From Mangifera indica (lineage: Eukaryota > Streptophyta > Magnoliopsida > Sapindales > Anacardiaceae): a DNA stretch of 64,000 nucleotides. The DNA lies in the NCBI RefSeq assembly GCF_011075055.1, contig NC_058149.1, positions 12,902,449 to 12,966,448 on the forward strand. Direction: 5' to 3'. The position numbers and the translations under genes were made by a program. Shown here one piece after another: positions 1-17,478 of this stretch (positions are counted from its first letter, which is position 1; every line of letters starts with the position of its first letter). The notes below the pieces were generated by a model. The model worked only from the letters and a program-made list of their open reading frames with translations, was not told the origin of the DNA and searched no databases.

Positions 1-229
1 TAATCAGACATATGCCTAGTCTGTCGTGGAACTTTTTTTTGTGTTATACATAGCATTCTTCATAGATTTCTTTGTTAAATCATGGCTTTGGTTTTTTTTT
101 TTTAAATATTTTGACGCATGCTCCTCCACACCCTATTATCCTGCAAAGAAGCTTGTTCCTGCTGCGTTTTCGGTGCATATGCATATTATAAACTTGTGCA
201 ATGAGATTTCCTTAAATCTTACAATTCAG

Positions 230-383
230 GAATAAACTTGTTGCCCGATGGAGAGTGGGATATCCAACAAATACCCCTGTCCAACCAAGCAGTGGTACTG
301 GCGTGGCTTTTAGAGGTAGGAGTTATCGGCTAAATTCATCCTCTGGTAGATCATTTCCCATCAGAAGCTTGTGGTCATCTTGA
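230..383 (+). CDS. Last exon of an unidentified gene (3' end only)
   Basis: A 3' splice site (TTACAATTCAG) ends at 229 and opens a frame of 50 residues closed by TGA at 381-383. The peptide is basic and rich in Ser, Arg and Gly (it contains RWRVGYPTNTP and ends RSLWSS). The rest of the gene lies to the left of the window. I do not recognise the family. The reading is supported only by the acceptor, the open frame and codon use that looks coding. It could also be a 3' UTR exon. Confidence 0.45.
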
Positions 384-1524
384 TTCCGGAAGAATCTATA
401 CTACTGTTAATAACCTTCGTGCAGATGCCTTCGGCTGTGTTGCTAATTAAGAAAAGTCCAATAGTGAAAACTAGAAAGAATTAACTATTGAACAGATTTT
501 TTTGGTGACAATTCTTTGGCTGCTTGTAACATATTTGTCATCTGAGTTGTAGCTTGAAGAACCAAAAAGGAATATGGTAATCTGAATTATGTTCTATGAT
601 CTTTCTCATTGAATATGTGATATTGTTATCACGAAAACAATATAATTATGTATATAATTTTATATATAAATAATGATATATCATTATATGATTAGATATT
701 ATTTTATTTTTAATTTTTAATTATTCAATCACACGATGATACATTATTATTTATGCACAAAATTATATATATAATACTACTCATCAAGAATATTTTGTTT
801 GCGTTCTTATTCTAATGAACTAAATTTTCTGACCAATTCTCCATTATTTGTTGGCATTATAGCATATGCCCCCGTGTAGATGGTTGATCTCTACCCACGG
901 AGGTCAAATATGTTAACAAAAAAATTTTGTTTAAAATAATATAATACTTAATTAATCATCTTCGCTCTTGTTGAAGAAGGCAAGGTCAGTTTCTGCCGTC
1001 TAGATTTTTCGTATTGTTCCTGGAGGAACCAAGTTCATGGCCTCCATTAATGATGGATCATCTGTCTTTGTCTAATTTCGATGCCAGCATGACTCTTTCG
1101 CATTTTCTTCCAGAACATACAAGTCTAAGAATTTTAAAAAATAATAATGATATGTTGATATTTATGTTGTCTTTTATTATTCATAATTCAAAAAGTATTT
1201 ACTCAAAAGATGTGTGGAAGGAAAATCGAATTTCAAAGTAAAAAACGTTAAAAGAAGGAAAAATTATTCTGTTCAGGTCCGAAAGGAAAAAAAAAATTAA
1301 AAAAGGTCCCACACGGTAGAGGAAATAGTCCACGCTGGAGAAAATTGTCGTTTTACCAGCTTTGATTTGACGCAACCTACCTTGTCCATCCCTATATGAT
1401 ATGTCTCTTCATACCAGCACCTGGCCATTCAGACTCACAGTAATACTGCCTCTCGACTTAACGAGCAAACAAACCAAAAAAAAAAAAAGAAAGAAAGGAA
1501 TAAAGAAAAGAAGAAGCCAGAAAG
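384..1524. other. Intergenic: 3' flank, a palindromic MITE, profilin leader
   Basis: No gene seen. 636-782 is an AT-rich palindromic MITE-like copy (listed separately). The profilin 5' leader at about 1472-1524 is purine-rich (A-runs and GAAAG repeats). No convincing TATA box was found. Confidence 0.5.
636..782. repeat. AT-rich palindromic MITE, family shared across the window
   Basis: About 147 bp reads as an inverted repeat: the left arm contains ATATAAATAATGATATATCA and the right arm its near complement (GATACATTATTATTTATGCA), around a core with GATTAGATATTATTTTATTT. Similar cores occur near 19.9, 27.3, 31.0, 44.4, 47.9 and 61.3 kb. No coding capacity. The boundaries are approximate and no target duplication was resolved at this copy. 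Confidence 0.5.
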
Positions 1525-3225
1525 ATGTCGTGGCAAACGTATGTTGATGACCACTTGATGTGCGAGATAGATGGTGTGCACCTCACAGCCGCGGCAATCA
1601 TCGGCCAAGACGGCACCGTTTGGGCTCAGAGCGCTAACTTCCCTCAGGTTCTTTTTCTTATTTTTCTGCTTCTACTTCTTGCAGATCTTAATTTATGCTT
1701 GTGCTCTTTCGTTATAATCGATGACTTCGTGATTAGCTATGGGTTTCTCAAATGAATCTTTTGATTGATTTTGATGCAAAACGTGCAGACCTTTTTCGTT
1801 CCACGATTTTTTTAATCTTTATTTTGCTTGAGATTTTGTAGTTAGCAGAGCAAAATATTGGTCATCATGGTATTTTGGTAAAATTTGCTCTAAAACGATG
1901 TCTTGTTTTAACCGTAGATTAAAATGAACTGATTTTTCAATTATATTTTGGGTGGCTGTAGAAGCTTTTTTGCTGATTTAGGTACTATTGTGTCTATAAT
2001 ATTTTCTTATAGGCTCAGCATCTCTGGTTGATGAAGAAAATGGTCTATGACTGATGTTAATCGCATACTGGTTTTTATATCTGTAACCCTAAATCTTCTT
2101 CAGCACTTCAGATTTTGCTAAATCTTCTTCAGTTTACCATGATTTTTATGAAGTAGGCATTCAGGCAACATTTATCTTTTGTTGTATGCTATTCTGCCAA
2201 CGTGGTTATATGTGGATGACTTGATGTTCAGATTCCGGCTGATGAATATGGACTTCATTGTTATTTTGCTGCTTAGTTGTTTAGTGTTTATTTTCTATTT
2301 TGCCTGTAATTTGTTACTTTCTGGTGTTGCAGTTTAAGCCTGAGGAAATAACAGGCATTATGAATGACTTTGCTGAACCGGGAACTCTTGCACCAACTGG
2401 CTTATTCCTTGGTGGTGTGAAATATATGGTGATCCAAGGGGAACCAGGAGCTGTCATACGAGGAAAGAAGGTACAATCTGGCTTTGCGTTCTTTTATACA
2501 TAGTAACTATACCACTGAATGCACATTCAATGTAATGTCATTAAACCAGTCATTTACATCTTCATTATAATTTTTTTAAATATTCTTCAATGATTCTAAC
2601 CTAAAGCTGTAGTTCAGACCTTTTTATCTCATAAAGAATTGCCATAGTCCATGGCATTCAGAATCAGAGCTGGTTTATAATGTTTTAGTCAACATTCTGC
2701 TACTTGCTTCATCCTCATTTTGAGTCATTTACAGCAATGAAAATTGGCTGGTTTGTTAATCTCATAACTGTTTGATCTCAAATATCACAGTCAGTCAGTC
2801 TATTTGAGAACTGCAGGTCAATAGGCGAAGTTTGAATTATGATAATAGTGATAGGAGTTTCACTTTTGATTAAGTCTTAGGAGGGTACCAAATATCAAAA
2901 CAAGGTAGTTTTATTTTAAATGAGAGAATTGGTTTCTCCGTAGGTAGAAAACAACTTCTTTGTGAGTTCACATGTTTGTTTTTCTTGCAACTCTTGTGGA
3001 GGACCAATGATAGTACTGATGATTTTTTTACATAATGAAACTTATCAGGGTTCGGTTTAAATTGATGGGGAATTGTTTCATGTATTTCAGGGTTCTGGTG
3101 GTGTTACTGTCAAGAAGACCAATCAGGCCTTGGTAATTGGTATATACGATGAGCCCATGACTCCTGGCCAGTGCAACATGATTGTTGAAAGGCTGGGTGA
3201 TTATCTAATTGACCAAAGTCTGTAA
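1525..3225 (+). CDS. PRF: Profilin, complete, 3 exons
   Basis: Profilin binds G-actin, poly-proline proteins and phosphoinositides, and regulates actin filament turnover in the cytosol. Three exons (1525-1647, 2333-2470, 3091-3225) join in phase 0 to give 131 residues, exactly the usual plant length. The N-terminus [13 protein letters not shown] is the plant profilin signature. Residues 76-87 ([12 protein letters not shown]) and the C-terminal [20 protein letters not shown] match the conserved actin/PIP2-binding face. All introns are GT-AG. The ATG at 1525 is the first in the purine-rich leader. The gene is intact and outside the duplicated segment. Plant profilins are also known as pollen and food pan-allergens. 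Which paralogue it is cannot be told from this window. Confidence 0.97.
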
Positions 3226-4553
3226 TTGCTTCAGCATTATTTTGATAATGGAAAATTAAGTGTGAGAGTTGAAGTGTTATGGTAACTTGGAGATTAAGAG
3301 ATGGTTGGTCATCAAATATGTTCCCTTGTTTCCTCAAAGACATTTGAATGATTTGCGTTGATTTATAGTGGGATCAAAGAATATTATCTATAAGGGAGTT
3401 TTGGGGGTTTTTTGGTAATGCGAGTGAAAGTGTTTGTTGTATCTCATTTCATTTTTATTAAAGAGCCAATTTCTTGCCTAGCAAGTTGTGGAAGTTTTGC
3501 AGTTCGGATGAATTTATGGCTCTCAGAATAACCTACTTGGATTGTTTTATTTATGATGGTATTTAGCGAATAATTCAAGTTAATATATAAAATTAAAGTG
3601 TTTAGGAAAGTTTAAGTTCTGCTATTTGGCTGAAAATGACAAATTTGACCAAGAGATGCTTGAAATCACGACAGAGGACATGAATTGCCCAAAGAGCATA
3701 GGTTGTTTAGGACTGAATTCAAGGCGGTCTGCTGTGCCTATGGGTGGTGTTGTCTCAAGGTCTAGGGCATAACCTAGGGGCTTTGACTGTGTCTCCATAG
3801 GTTGACTTGTTATAATATATTTTTATTTTTAAAATGTTTAAACTATTTATTTAATTTTTTCACGGGCTATCTTGGGTTGGCTTGCAAGCTAGACCCTATG
3901 GCCTTTGGCATAGCGTGCACAACCTGCACACTTGCCACTACCCACAAAAATGTGGTTGTCTTGATAGAGCGGGTTGGCCAAGCCCTTGGATATGTCTAGC
4001 CTTATGGGTAAATTATGTTTTCCAGCAAGATAATGATGGAGGTCAATTTATAATATTTAGTAATTAGATTATTTGATATATCATTATTAATAGTAAAAAA
4101 TTATCAAATTTATTTTATTATGTGATAAATTAAATAAAATAATACCAGTAATAAAAAATTAATCACAAAGTATAACTTTTAAATGCCCTTTATGTATAAA
4201 ACGCTATGGACTGTACCTCAAGCATTCGTTTTTCCAACAGGCCTTGGCCGGACACGCCACGCCTAATAAGGCATGCTCCGCCCGGTGGCCACTGCCCATG
4301 GACAAGTCTAATCCTTTAACCTAAACCTAAAAGCCTGAGGGAAAAGCAAAAGTACGGAGATGCGTTATTAAAAACGACACGTGTAATGTATAGAGAGAGC
4401 GGCTGACAGTGATTGGTGTTGGTTTCTTCATAAGGCAGGCCCGCTGGCTGCTTATTTCCCTTATAAATAAATAAATAAATCTAAACAAAGAAGTGAAAGA
4501 ATAAAATCGAAGACTATCAATCGGTGTTTTGTTGGTTTAGAAGAGAGAAGAAA
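3226..4553. other. Intergenic with degenerate repeat-like tract and ENOD93 promoter
   Basis: After the profilin 3' UTR, 3700-4320 is a patchwork with GC-richer ends (GGCCTTGGCC near 4242, CCCGGTGGCC near 4281) around an AT-rich core. It looks like an old transposon, but I could not define ends. A TATA box (TTATAAATA) lies at 4461-4469, about 90 bp before the ENOD93 ATG, and a G-box-like CACGTG near 4378. Confidence 0.4.
4461..4469 (+). promoter_or_regulatory. TATA box of ENOD93-like gene
   Basis: TTATAAATA sits 85-93 nt upstream of the ATG at 4554, which fits a plant TATA box with a leader of about 60 nt. A CACGTG core near 4378 is a candidate bZIP/bHLH site. Neither has been tested. Confidence 0.5.
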
Positions 4554-6169
4554 ATGGAATTCCCTACGAAAACAAGAGAAAGCAAAAGCATCTTCACGAT
4601 TGCTTCTCCAGCCGAGGATCGGAAGAGCAGCAGTTCAGGTTTTCATTTATATAATTTGTTTATCAATCTCCAATATTAATTATACGATTTATACCGATGT
4701 TTAAATTATGATTATAATGTGCAGAAGGTGTTCGTGCTGGAGCCAAGGCTGCTGCCGTTGCTTGTGTTGCCAGTGCTATTCCTACGGTGACCCTCACCTT
4801 TACTTCTCTTAATATATTCCTTACAAGCACAATTGTTTTTTCTTTTCTTCTTTTATTTGTCTTTCATACTTTAATCTGTTGTTGTATTTGTTGGTTTAGC
4901 GCTTTTTTTAGGGTCTCTAGGACCTTTTTCCAGCCTTTCTTTTTTATTTTCAAACTCAATCCAGAAATATTTTATTTTGGAAATGGGAGTGATATATCCA
5001 TGTTCATTACGTTTCATAATATAACAATCAAGGTTAATTTCCTTTGATGAAGATTTTGTTTTGGGATTGAAAGGGAAATATTATGAAATTATTACACATA
5101 TATTGATCTGAAAGAAAAAAATTTCCAGTGAATTACAAACCCTAATTTTAGACTTATTTGGGATGAGTGCTGGATCTGCACTTTTTATGTTGAATTGTGA
5201 ATTAACCAGATGTTGAGTGTTACTTTTTTTGGTACTTACCAACTTAATTATTAATACGTTAATTTTATGATCTTCAATGTCACACAACCAGTTTGAGACC
5301 TCACAACACGGAAAGTTGATGATGGTTATCTTTAATTGTGTGATTTCAACTTTCTAAGATCCTCTTTACTGAAACTACTACCTTTGAATGCAATGCCTTT
5401 TGACTCTTGAGATAGCACATGGTGATATCTGACTTGCCTTTTTATTGATGCTCCTAATTGCAGCATTTACCCATCAAGTGTGGAATTGTCTACTATTGAG
5501 TTCTTCTATGAAGAGTCTTATCCTTGATACAGAGGCTATAAACTGTGAATTTTTTGTACCATTTGTGTTGATGCAATATATTTATATATATTGGGTCTGA
5601 ATATTGACATTCTGTTTAGGTCATCTCTGCTTTATGCAGATTGTGGCTTTTTATGATTGGCATCTCATTTGCCTTTTTTGTTATCAGTTGATTGCAGTTC
5701 GAAAAATCCCCTGGGCAAAGGCAAACATTAACCACACTGGTCAGGCACTGATTGTATCAGCAGGTACAATCAGAACATGCATAATTCTTTCAGCTTCTTA
5801 GAATTGATAGATAATTTCTGTGTTTTGCAACATAACATTTGAATAACTTCACCAACACATAAAATTAGAGAATCATGTAATATCAATTGGATTTGTTAAG
5901 GGAATTATTAGCGATGATGATGCACAATAATACTCTTGATGATTTTTCTCCCTTAAATATTATTTTTCTGAATCTCTGATCTGTGGAAAATCAGTAGTTT
6001 ATCATTGTTGTGAAAGTAGAGCTGTAGGAGAAGGTTTCAAGGTGGAAGAATTAATGTTAGTGTTCTTCATTATTTGTTAACAGCATCGATTGCTGCTTTC
6101 TTTGTCACTGCCGATAAAACTGTATTGCAGTCTGCAAGAAAGAATTCCCATTTTGAGAGAACAACTTGA
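4554..6169 (+). CDS. ENOD93: Early nodulin-93-like small membrane protein, 4 exons
   Basis: Exons 4554-4638, 4725-4786, 5688-5763 and 6084-6169 join with consistent phases (1, 0, 1) to give 102 residues, the usual ENOD93 length. Family hallmarks are GVRAGAKAA (residues 30-38), VRKIPWAKANINHTGQALIV (53-72) and AASIAAFFVTADKTVL (about 74-89). Two hydrophobic segments (about 33-53 and 66-84) predict a small two-pass membrane protein. ENOD93 proteins were found as nodule-induced genes, and a rice member is tied to nitrogen use; the molecular activity is unclear. From memory, Arabidopsis has an early-nodulin-related gene (At5g25940) next to HSL3 (At5g25930), and here the family again lies near HSL3-like genes, so this may be conserved microsynteny. 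Confidence 0.9.
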
Positions 6170-7601
6170 TACACAGTTGAGCACCAAGGCCCGGAGAAGA
6201 TGGGGCAACTGCAACTAGATGAGCTTCTCTATATGATAATGGTTGTATTTATAATGACAGGCTTTCTCCTCAATAAACAAGATTGAAAGTTGAATGTTTA
6301 TTCTGCTGGTGTTAGTACTGTTATTTCGGTTGAGTTCCATGCCAAAACTTAAGTGAAGGTAATTTCATAATTGGATTTTTGAGTTTGGATTAAGTTCGAT
6401 TGAGGATACTGAACAGTCATTTTCTAAGTGTACTTTAATAATTTTCAGAAAAAGAAAAATCTTTCATCATATACTTTTATTATTTCAACTTAAAATTCAT
6501 ATATTAATATCTAATCAAGCATAAGTGACAATAATATTTATCTATTTATTAAAATTTATCGGTACAAATATTAATTTAAAGATTTTATTTTAAAAAATTT
6601 ATTTTCGTTTTTAAAATTAATAATTCTCTTTTAGGCTTATATTTTCAAGATTTAAAAATTGATTTTTTCTTTCCTAAATCTAGGGTTTTAATGTTTTAAA
6701 GTTAATAATTGTTTTTTTGAAAATTTAAAATATTGTATTTATATCTTAAAAATTTATTTTTTTGGAAGATTATTTTTCTTGATGATATACTTTGATATAT
6801 TGTCAATCCTATCATCAGCAGCACCTGTACTCTCTTTTAAATGGGTTTTTCACATAAAAATTACCCAAAATTTAATCAGAATGATCAGATTTATCAAGGT
6901 CAATCTTTGTGATTTGTGCAGGCGTTTTTTTTTTCTCATGGACCGGTGACCCTTTCACACCTCTATTCCCATGGTACCAATAAACTAATTAAAATTAAAC
7001 TATTTTGGTGTGGAAATTTGATTTCATTTCATTGTAAGGCAAAAGGAAAATGAATTTATATAAATATGAAACACTCATGGTTGATTAATTATTATTATTA
7101 TTATGAACTTAAGTTATAATTAAATATAGTAATTCATGCAATTAATACTTTTGAATGAGAGTTTTAGAAATCTAAAATAAGATATCATAAAAACAAATTA
7201 ATTTTCAGTAAATTATTCATTATGATCTTCCTTTGAAAATCCCAAATATTTTCAGGTAAATAGATGATTTATTCAGTTGGCGAAAAAAGTGAAAGGTTAA
7301 AGATCAGAGTAGACAAGAAGCAAGCAAAGCGCGTTGTTCACAACTGTACTTATTCTTCCTCATTTCATTTACACAATAAATTATTAATTTAACAGCATTA
7401 ATCCAATCTAAAACCCCTTTTCCAAACTCTTCCGTTGACCTCACCCACCATTTTTCTCCCTTTTTGAGATGCCCAATTTCAGATCTATCAACCCCTGTGC
7501 AGTTTCATTTTAGGGTTTACCCTGAATGATTCGATTTTGACGGGAATTGCATGACCAATTTTAGTTATATTAGGGGGTTTTGATGTGATTAGGTCACTGA
7601 A
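6170..7601. other. AT-rich intergenic DNA and PAPS leader
   Basis: No gene or defined element seen. The DNA is very AT-rich from about 6350 to 7250. The PAPS 5' leader probably begins near 7330-7500. The ATG at 7602 gives the conserved PAPS N-terminus. Confidence 0.4.
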
Positions 7602-12392
<4,791 letters not shown>

Positions 12393-13090
12393 AGTTTGGG
12401 AAGTCTTATCATTCTGTAAAATCTGGAAATCACTGCTATGGCAGAGAAGAGATCAACTACCTCGGTAAGTTCCTCATTTATTGCAGGCCAGCATGATCAC
12501 TTACATAAAAGAATTCAATAGGGGTGAAAGCTTCCCAAGTTGGGCTGCAGTCAACCACGCACTGATCATAACTGGAGAATTAGCTTATAGTTTTAGGTGT
12601 TTGCTGTCCTGTGCGATGATCGGGGTTGCCCAAGAAACTCATTATGTACATTGGTGCTTTATAGACTTCTTGACCTTTATTAGAGCTGTGCTGTACTTAT
12701 TTTAGGTGAGTCGTTTGATTGGGACGTGTGTGTATAAAAATAGACCCTGTTGGATAAGATCTGGATTTGTGCTCTGTGTTTCAGATTTTATAACACACTC
12801 AACTGTTTGTAGTTATATCAATTACATCTTTTTAGTTTTGTGATGTACACTTTTTTCTAATAAACTCTACTTTTTGTAGTTAGGCAAGCTCGAACTTGGT
12901 TTTAGCCTTATTCACAACTCACCCAGTGGTGAAAGGACTGAAGTCCAAAGTTGAGATCTGTTGATGAATTAACTTGAAATGTATACACGAGTATTTAAAC
13001 CTAGTGGACAGGGATTTTATTATACAGAGTACAAACGTGAAGTGGCAACAGGACTTATGCTAAAGCAACACTCAGAATCTTGTTGCAATT
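12393..13090. other. PAPS 3' UTR facing the convergent receptor kinase
   Basis: The PAPS 3' UTR holds small shadow frames but no gene. AATAAA at 12859-12864 is the best poly(A) signal. The receptor kinase ends on the opposite strand at 13091, so the two genes converge with about 230 bp between signal and stop. Confidence 0.5.
12859..12864 (+). terminator. Candidate PAPS poly(A) signal AATAAA
   Basis: AATAAA lies 467 nt after the PAPS stop. The aligned sites in units B (near 39194) and C (near 55990) read AATACA, so the signal is present only in the unit with an intact PAPS gene. Plant poly(A) signals are loose, so this is only a candidate. Confidence 0.4.
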
Positions 13091-16000
13091 TTATATGAGA
13101 CTATCATTTTCTCCTCCATCAGTCACCCTGTTACTGCGCTTATAACTATAAAGATAGTTAGCAGTGCCAGGAGCGGGAGCTGCATCAACCTCACTTTCTG
13201 TCTTTCTAGCCCCATAAGCTTCTGCAGGATTACACCGACGAAGAATCTCCAAAACGTCTTTCATCGAAGGCCTATTGTTTGGCGAGTTGCTTGTACAAAT
13301 AAGTCCTAGTTTATATACTGTGGTCATTTGTTCCAGGTAATCTGGTTCCTTTATCTCTGGGTCGAAAACATCCATGATAGGCTTTTCTTCTGCATAGTGT
13401 CTCCATGCCCATTCCGCAAGGTTCGTATGCTCATCTCCGTTATTTGCTTCTTTCCCTGTCACCAACTCCAGCAATACCACTCCAAAGCTGTAGATATCAA
13501 TCTTTTCGTTCACTTTTGTTGTGTAAGCATACTCTGCAATGAAATAAAAGAATTACGTTGATGCGGATGCTACAATTTGTGTTATGAAAAGAACAAAAAT
13601 TATCAGTTTGTGAATGCTTCTTACCCGGAGCAAAATAACCAAAAGAGCCTGCCACCGCAGACATTGTGTGAGGCTCTCCCTGTTTAGCCAACATCTTAGC
13701 CAGTCCAAAATCTGCAATTTTTGCTTGGAATTCAGAGTCTAACAAGATATTGCTAGACTTTACGTCTCGGTGAATGATCTGAGGTGCGCAGTCATGGTGC
13801 ATATAGCATAGACCTAGTGCAGCTCCAGTGGCAATCTGAAGTCTCATTGGCCACTCGAGAACAACATGATGAACTGAATTGGTCCCTGGTGCAGATCTTC
13901 TCTTCCTTGCATGAAGCCATCTATCCAGGCTTTGGTTTTGCATATACTCATACACAAGAAGCTTTGAGTTCTCACTCGAAATGCAGCACCACAACTTAAC
14001 TATATTTGAATGCCGAATCGTGCCCAATATTTGAATCTCTGCAATAAACTCCTTCTCCAACTTTTCATCCAGTTTTCTGTTATTCCAGATCCTTTTCACA
14101 GCAACGAATTCACCTGAACCGTTGATGGCAATCCGGTAGACCTGTCCTGAGCCCCCACTTCCAATCAGATTACTTTCTGTCAAATTTGACAGAATGTTTG
14201 ATTCTGTGAAATCCAGCCTATGGAAGGAGGTGAGCTTCCATGTCGCAAGCTCTTGCTTTTGCTTTTTATTCTGGTAGTCTCTAAACACAAACAAGCCCAA
14301 TAGAACTGCAACTAAGAGAACAAAGAATGCAAGAGCTAAAATCATGACAAGGTGTTTGGGAGAAATTTTGCTGGAGCCACGGTGTTCGGTCTTGCAACTT
14401 GGAAGGTTAAGAATTGGAGTATCAAAACAAAGATTGGAGTTGTTAAAGAAACTGTCTTCATATGCAAGGTTATTGAGCTCTTTTGGGATCTCTCCTGAAA
14501 GTTTGTTGGATGACAGGTTGAGAAGTGTAAGCCTCAACCGACCCAATTCAGGTGGGATTTCGCCAGAGAATTGATTCCCTGATAGATCTAAATAAAGCAG
14601 ATCAGGTAAAGACCCAAATGCTGCAGGGATTTTACCAGAAATTTGATTCCTGGAAAGATTCAACTTAGTAAGTGTCTGCCAGGAAATTATATGGGAAGGC
14701 AGTGCACTTGAAAGTTGATTGCCATCAAGTAGTAGACTATTGAGACGAGAAAGACTGGTTAACTCCACCGGAATTTCACCAGAGAAGAGGTTGTTGCTTG
14801 CCTCAAAAACACCCAAATTTTTCCAGGAAGCAACTCCAGGAGGGATTTGCCCTGAAAATCTGTTGTCACTGATTTCCAACCTTGTCAAATTCCATGCCAA
14901 TTTGCTAGGCAACCGACCCGAAAAAGAATTGTTGCTCAGCATCAAGCTTGACAGATTGAAAGCTGTCCAGATGCCCAACGGAATCTCTCCGGAGAAGTTG
15001 TTGTCGTAAAGCTGAACAGTGCGCAAAGTGCTACAATTTTCAAGCGATTTTGGCACCTGGCCGCTAAGATTGTTAGAGAAAGCAACCACTCCTGTCAAAA
15101 CACCAGCAGCACATAAATGTTCAGGCAGGGGACCGCTGAATTGATTAGAAGACACCTCAAATGCTAGAAGCTTTGAATGGAGTCCTAATTCTGGTGGCAA
15201 GACTCCACTCAGCTTGTTCCCAAACACGCGAAAACCTGTCACAGAAGGCATTAGGCCTATACTTGAAGGCAACTCTCCGGAAAACTGATTTGAAAAGAGA
15301 TTAAACAGTTGCAGATGCTGCAACTTCCCAAAGTCTTCTGGTATGGAACCGGTTAAATTATTGGCCGAAAGATCAAGCTCAACCAAATTCCGATTTTCAA
15401 ACGAATTGGGCAACTCCCCAGATAGCTTATTGTGGAAGAGATACAAGAAAGTTAAGTTCTTTAATGAAAACAATCCAGCAGGAATAGGGCCTGCCAAGTT
15501 ATTTATTGCCAAAGAGAGGGTCACAAGATTAGTAAGATTAGTGAGAGATTCCGGGATTTCACCCATCAAGTTTGCTTCATTAATCCACAGAATCTGCAAC
15601 TTCTTTAACTTTCCAAATTCGACTGGAATTCTAGCAGGTTTAAACTTGCTATTCATAGCCAATCCCAGCACTTCGAGATTAGATAAGTCACCGAGTTCTT
15701 TCGGAAACGTGCCGTCGAACTCATTTTGATAAAGATACAGCGTCTGCAACTGCGACAATCGGCTTATGCTCGGAGGAATATCGCCGGAAAAGTTGTTGCC
15801 CCCGAAGTTGATGTATTGGAGAGCCGAAAGGCGGTCGATATTGTCTGGAATTGGACCCACGAAAAGATTCTGAGAAAGGTCGAGAATTTGAAGCCTGGTG
15901 CAGTTCAATATACCGGGAAACTCTCCGGGGATGTTGTTGACGGAAAGGTCAAGGATGGTTAAATTTTTCAGGTTGCAAATTGTTGGTGGAATGTTTCTGG

Positions 16001-16256
16001 TGATGGTTTTGTTCGACAGCCAAATCCCGGTGACAGAATTTTCTGTGCAGTTGATTTCCGGCCAGTCACAGGGTGATGACGTGGTGTTCCAGGAATTGAG
16101 AGATGGTGGATTTCCCAGTTCTTGCTTAAGGTTGAGGAGGATGGACAGCTCTTCTGCGTTCGGAATTTGGGAATTTACTTGGATGGGCATGGAGATTAGA
16201 AGGAGAACGAAAATAGTAACCAGAAGTACCGAAAATAGGAAGGGTAATTTAGGCAT
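13091..16256 (-). CDS. HSL3: HSL3/NUT-like LRR-XI receptor kinase, copy A
   Basis: Plasma-membrane receptor kinase; the Arabidopsis relative HSL3/NUT (At5g25930) perceives CTNIP/SCREW peptides. Exon 1 is 16256-13625 and exon 2 is 13533-13091, separated by a 91-nt GT-AG intron inside the activation segment (FAP|EYAY); 1024 residues. In order: signal peptide (1-29), LRR N-cap with CDWPEINC, about 20 LRRs with many N-glycosylation sites, transmembrane helix (about 635-659), basic juxtamembrane, and kinase. Kinase motifs are GSGGSGQVYR (699-708), VAVK with K721, E740, HRD with D831 and DFG with D849: an active RD kinase by sequence. The 39-residue tail after EAYG, which B and C lack, resembles the HSL3 tail. 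Odd: GAALGL replaces the usual GAAQGL. Ligand specificity is inferred from homology only. Confidence 0.93.
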
Positions 16257-16468
16257 TTTGGGTATTTTGGTTAGTTACTCCGGTTGAGTTTTTGCCGGGA
16301 ACAAATGCAACTGCGATTTGAAATTTAGTTAGGGAAGGGAGGGGGCATGTAAGTTATAAGGCTTTGGAAATGAAAATGACCCTAGAAATGAATATAATTG
16401 CAGAAGATGCCACTTTATTAGTCAAATTTCGTATTTTGTACCATCCCAGATCAACCGTACCTATAAAT
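16257..16468. other. 5' flank of receptor kinase copy A
   Basis: Short promoter/leader region shared with copies B and C; no clear TATA box picked. It ends at the hAT-type MITE. Confidence 0.3.
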
Positions 16469-16801
16469 AAAGTTAGATTCGAATTGAGTTTATTTAAGTT
16501 CGAACTCAAATTCTATTCGAACAAGCTCGAAACGAGTCAGTCCTAAGCTAGCTCGAGCGAGCTCGAGCCAATGTTTTCGAGTTCGAGTTTAATTGTCAAA
16601 ATTTGTAAATTAAAATTTTTGATACAAAATGATATCGTTTTGACTAGTATGTATTAAAATGACGTTGTTTTAATAACGAATATTCGAATTCAAAATGAGT
16701 TGAGCCGAACTCAAATCGAGTTCGAGCTTAAGCAGACTCGAGCTATATTATTATTAAGTCAAATCGAGCTTGAACTTGATTCAGTTTGAATCTAACCTTA
16801 T
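16469..16801. mobile_element. 333-bp non-autonomous hAT-type MITE with 8-bp TSD
   Basis: The element is flanked by CTATAAAT at 16461-16468 and 16802-16809. Its ends are inverted (AAGTTAGATTCGAATTGAG left; complement of the right end AAGGTTAGATTCAAACTGAA). The interior is rich in GAGCTCGAG and TTCGAGTT. Unit B has the undivided site (CTGTAAAT near 43456), so the element entered unit A after the A/B split or was lost precisely. Confidence 0.8.
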
Positions 16802-16809
16802 CTATAAAT

Positions 16810-17478
16810 TTCGACGGATGGGTCCTGCCCACCTGATGATGTCGAAGTGAAATCACAAGTCCAAAATCCATCTGGCCCTTGGTTTCTTCATACCAACTCA
16901 TAGTGCAACTGTATTGCTTTTAGTTTTCTTACGCTATTTGTTTCTTTTACGTGAATTAAAAGAAAAAAAATTGTTGTTTTATTTCTCGTAATTAAAAATG
17001 AGATTAAATTGGTTGAGCCTCGTGGACGAAGAGAGTAATTGGTATTTCATTTTTTACTGTTTTAGACATGGTAAATCTTTCTTAATAGTAAATAAGAGAA
17101 TGAAAAAAACAATTATAAAAAATATAAAATATTTAAATACAAGTTTAATGTAACACAATGTCATATATTATAGCACCATTTTAATAAAAATAATGAACAT
17201 TAAAACCTATTATTGTAAAATTGCTTGGAAATAAAACTAATAAAATAATAAAATTTTCATCTTCAATTGGTCATCGTAGTAAACTGTCATTTTTTTATTT
17301 CAACAATTTAAATAATAAAATGATGAATTACAAAAAAAATAAAAATATATTTAAAAAATAATATGATTTGATCTTGGAAAAAAATAAACCCAACTTATCA
17401 ATATTTGAATTGGGTTTTACGTAAAAGAATTTTTTTTGTAAAAGATGTCAATTTTTTTTTGTAAAAGATGTCATTTAA
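16810..17478. other. AT-rich intergenic DNA shared with unit B
   Basis: Aligns to about 43463-44132 of unit B. Nothing recognisable beyond A/T runs. Confidence 0.4.

Noticed and set aside
1014..1241. 75-codon frame upstream of profilin
   Set aside because: No conserved motif, low-complexity end, no splice or promoter context.
3700..4320. Possible old hAT element with GC-richer ends
   Set aside because: No paired ends or target duplication could be placed, so it is described only as intergenic repeat-like DNA.
12481..12705. 74-codon frame in the PAPS 3' UTR, partly open in units B and C
   Set aside because: It begins after the PAPS stop, has no family resemblance and is interrupted in unit B (TGA near 38945); better read as UTR.
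14344..16287. Series of forward open frames of 76-129 codons opposite the receptor kinase (also at 41.3-43.3 and 57.5-59.4 kb)
   Set aside because: They are antisense shadows of the LRR coding sequence (repeated SGISPEK-type peptides mirror the LRR consensus) and have no independent support.
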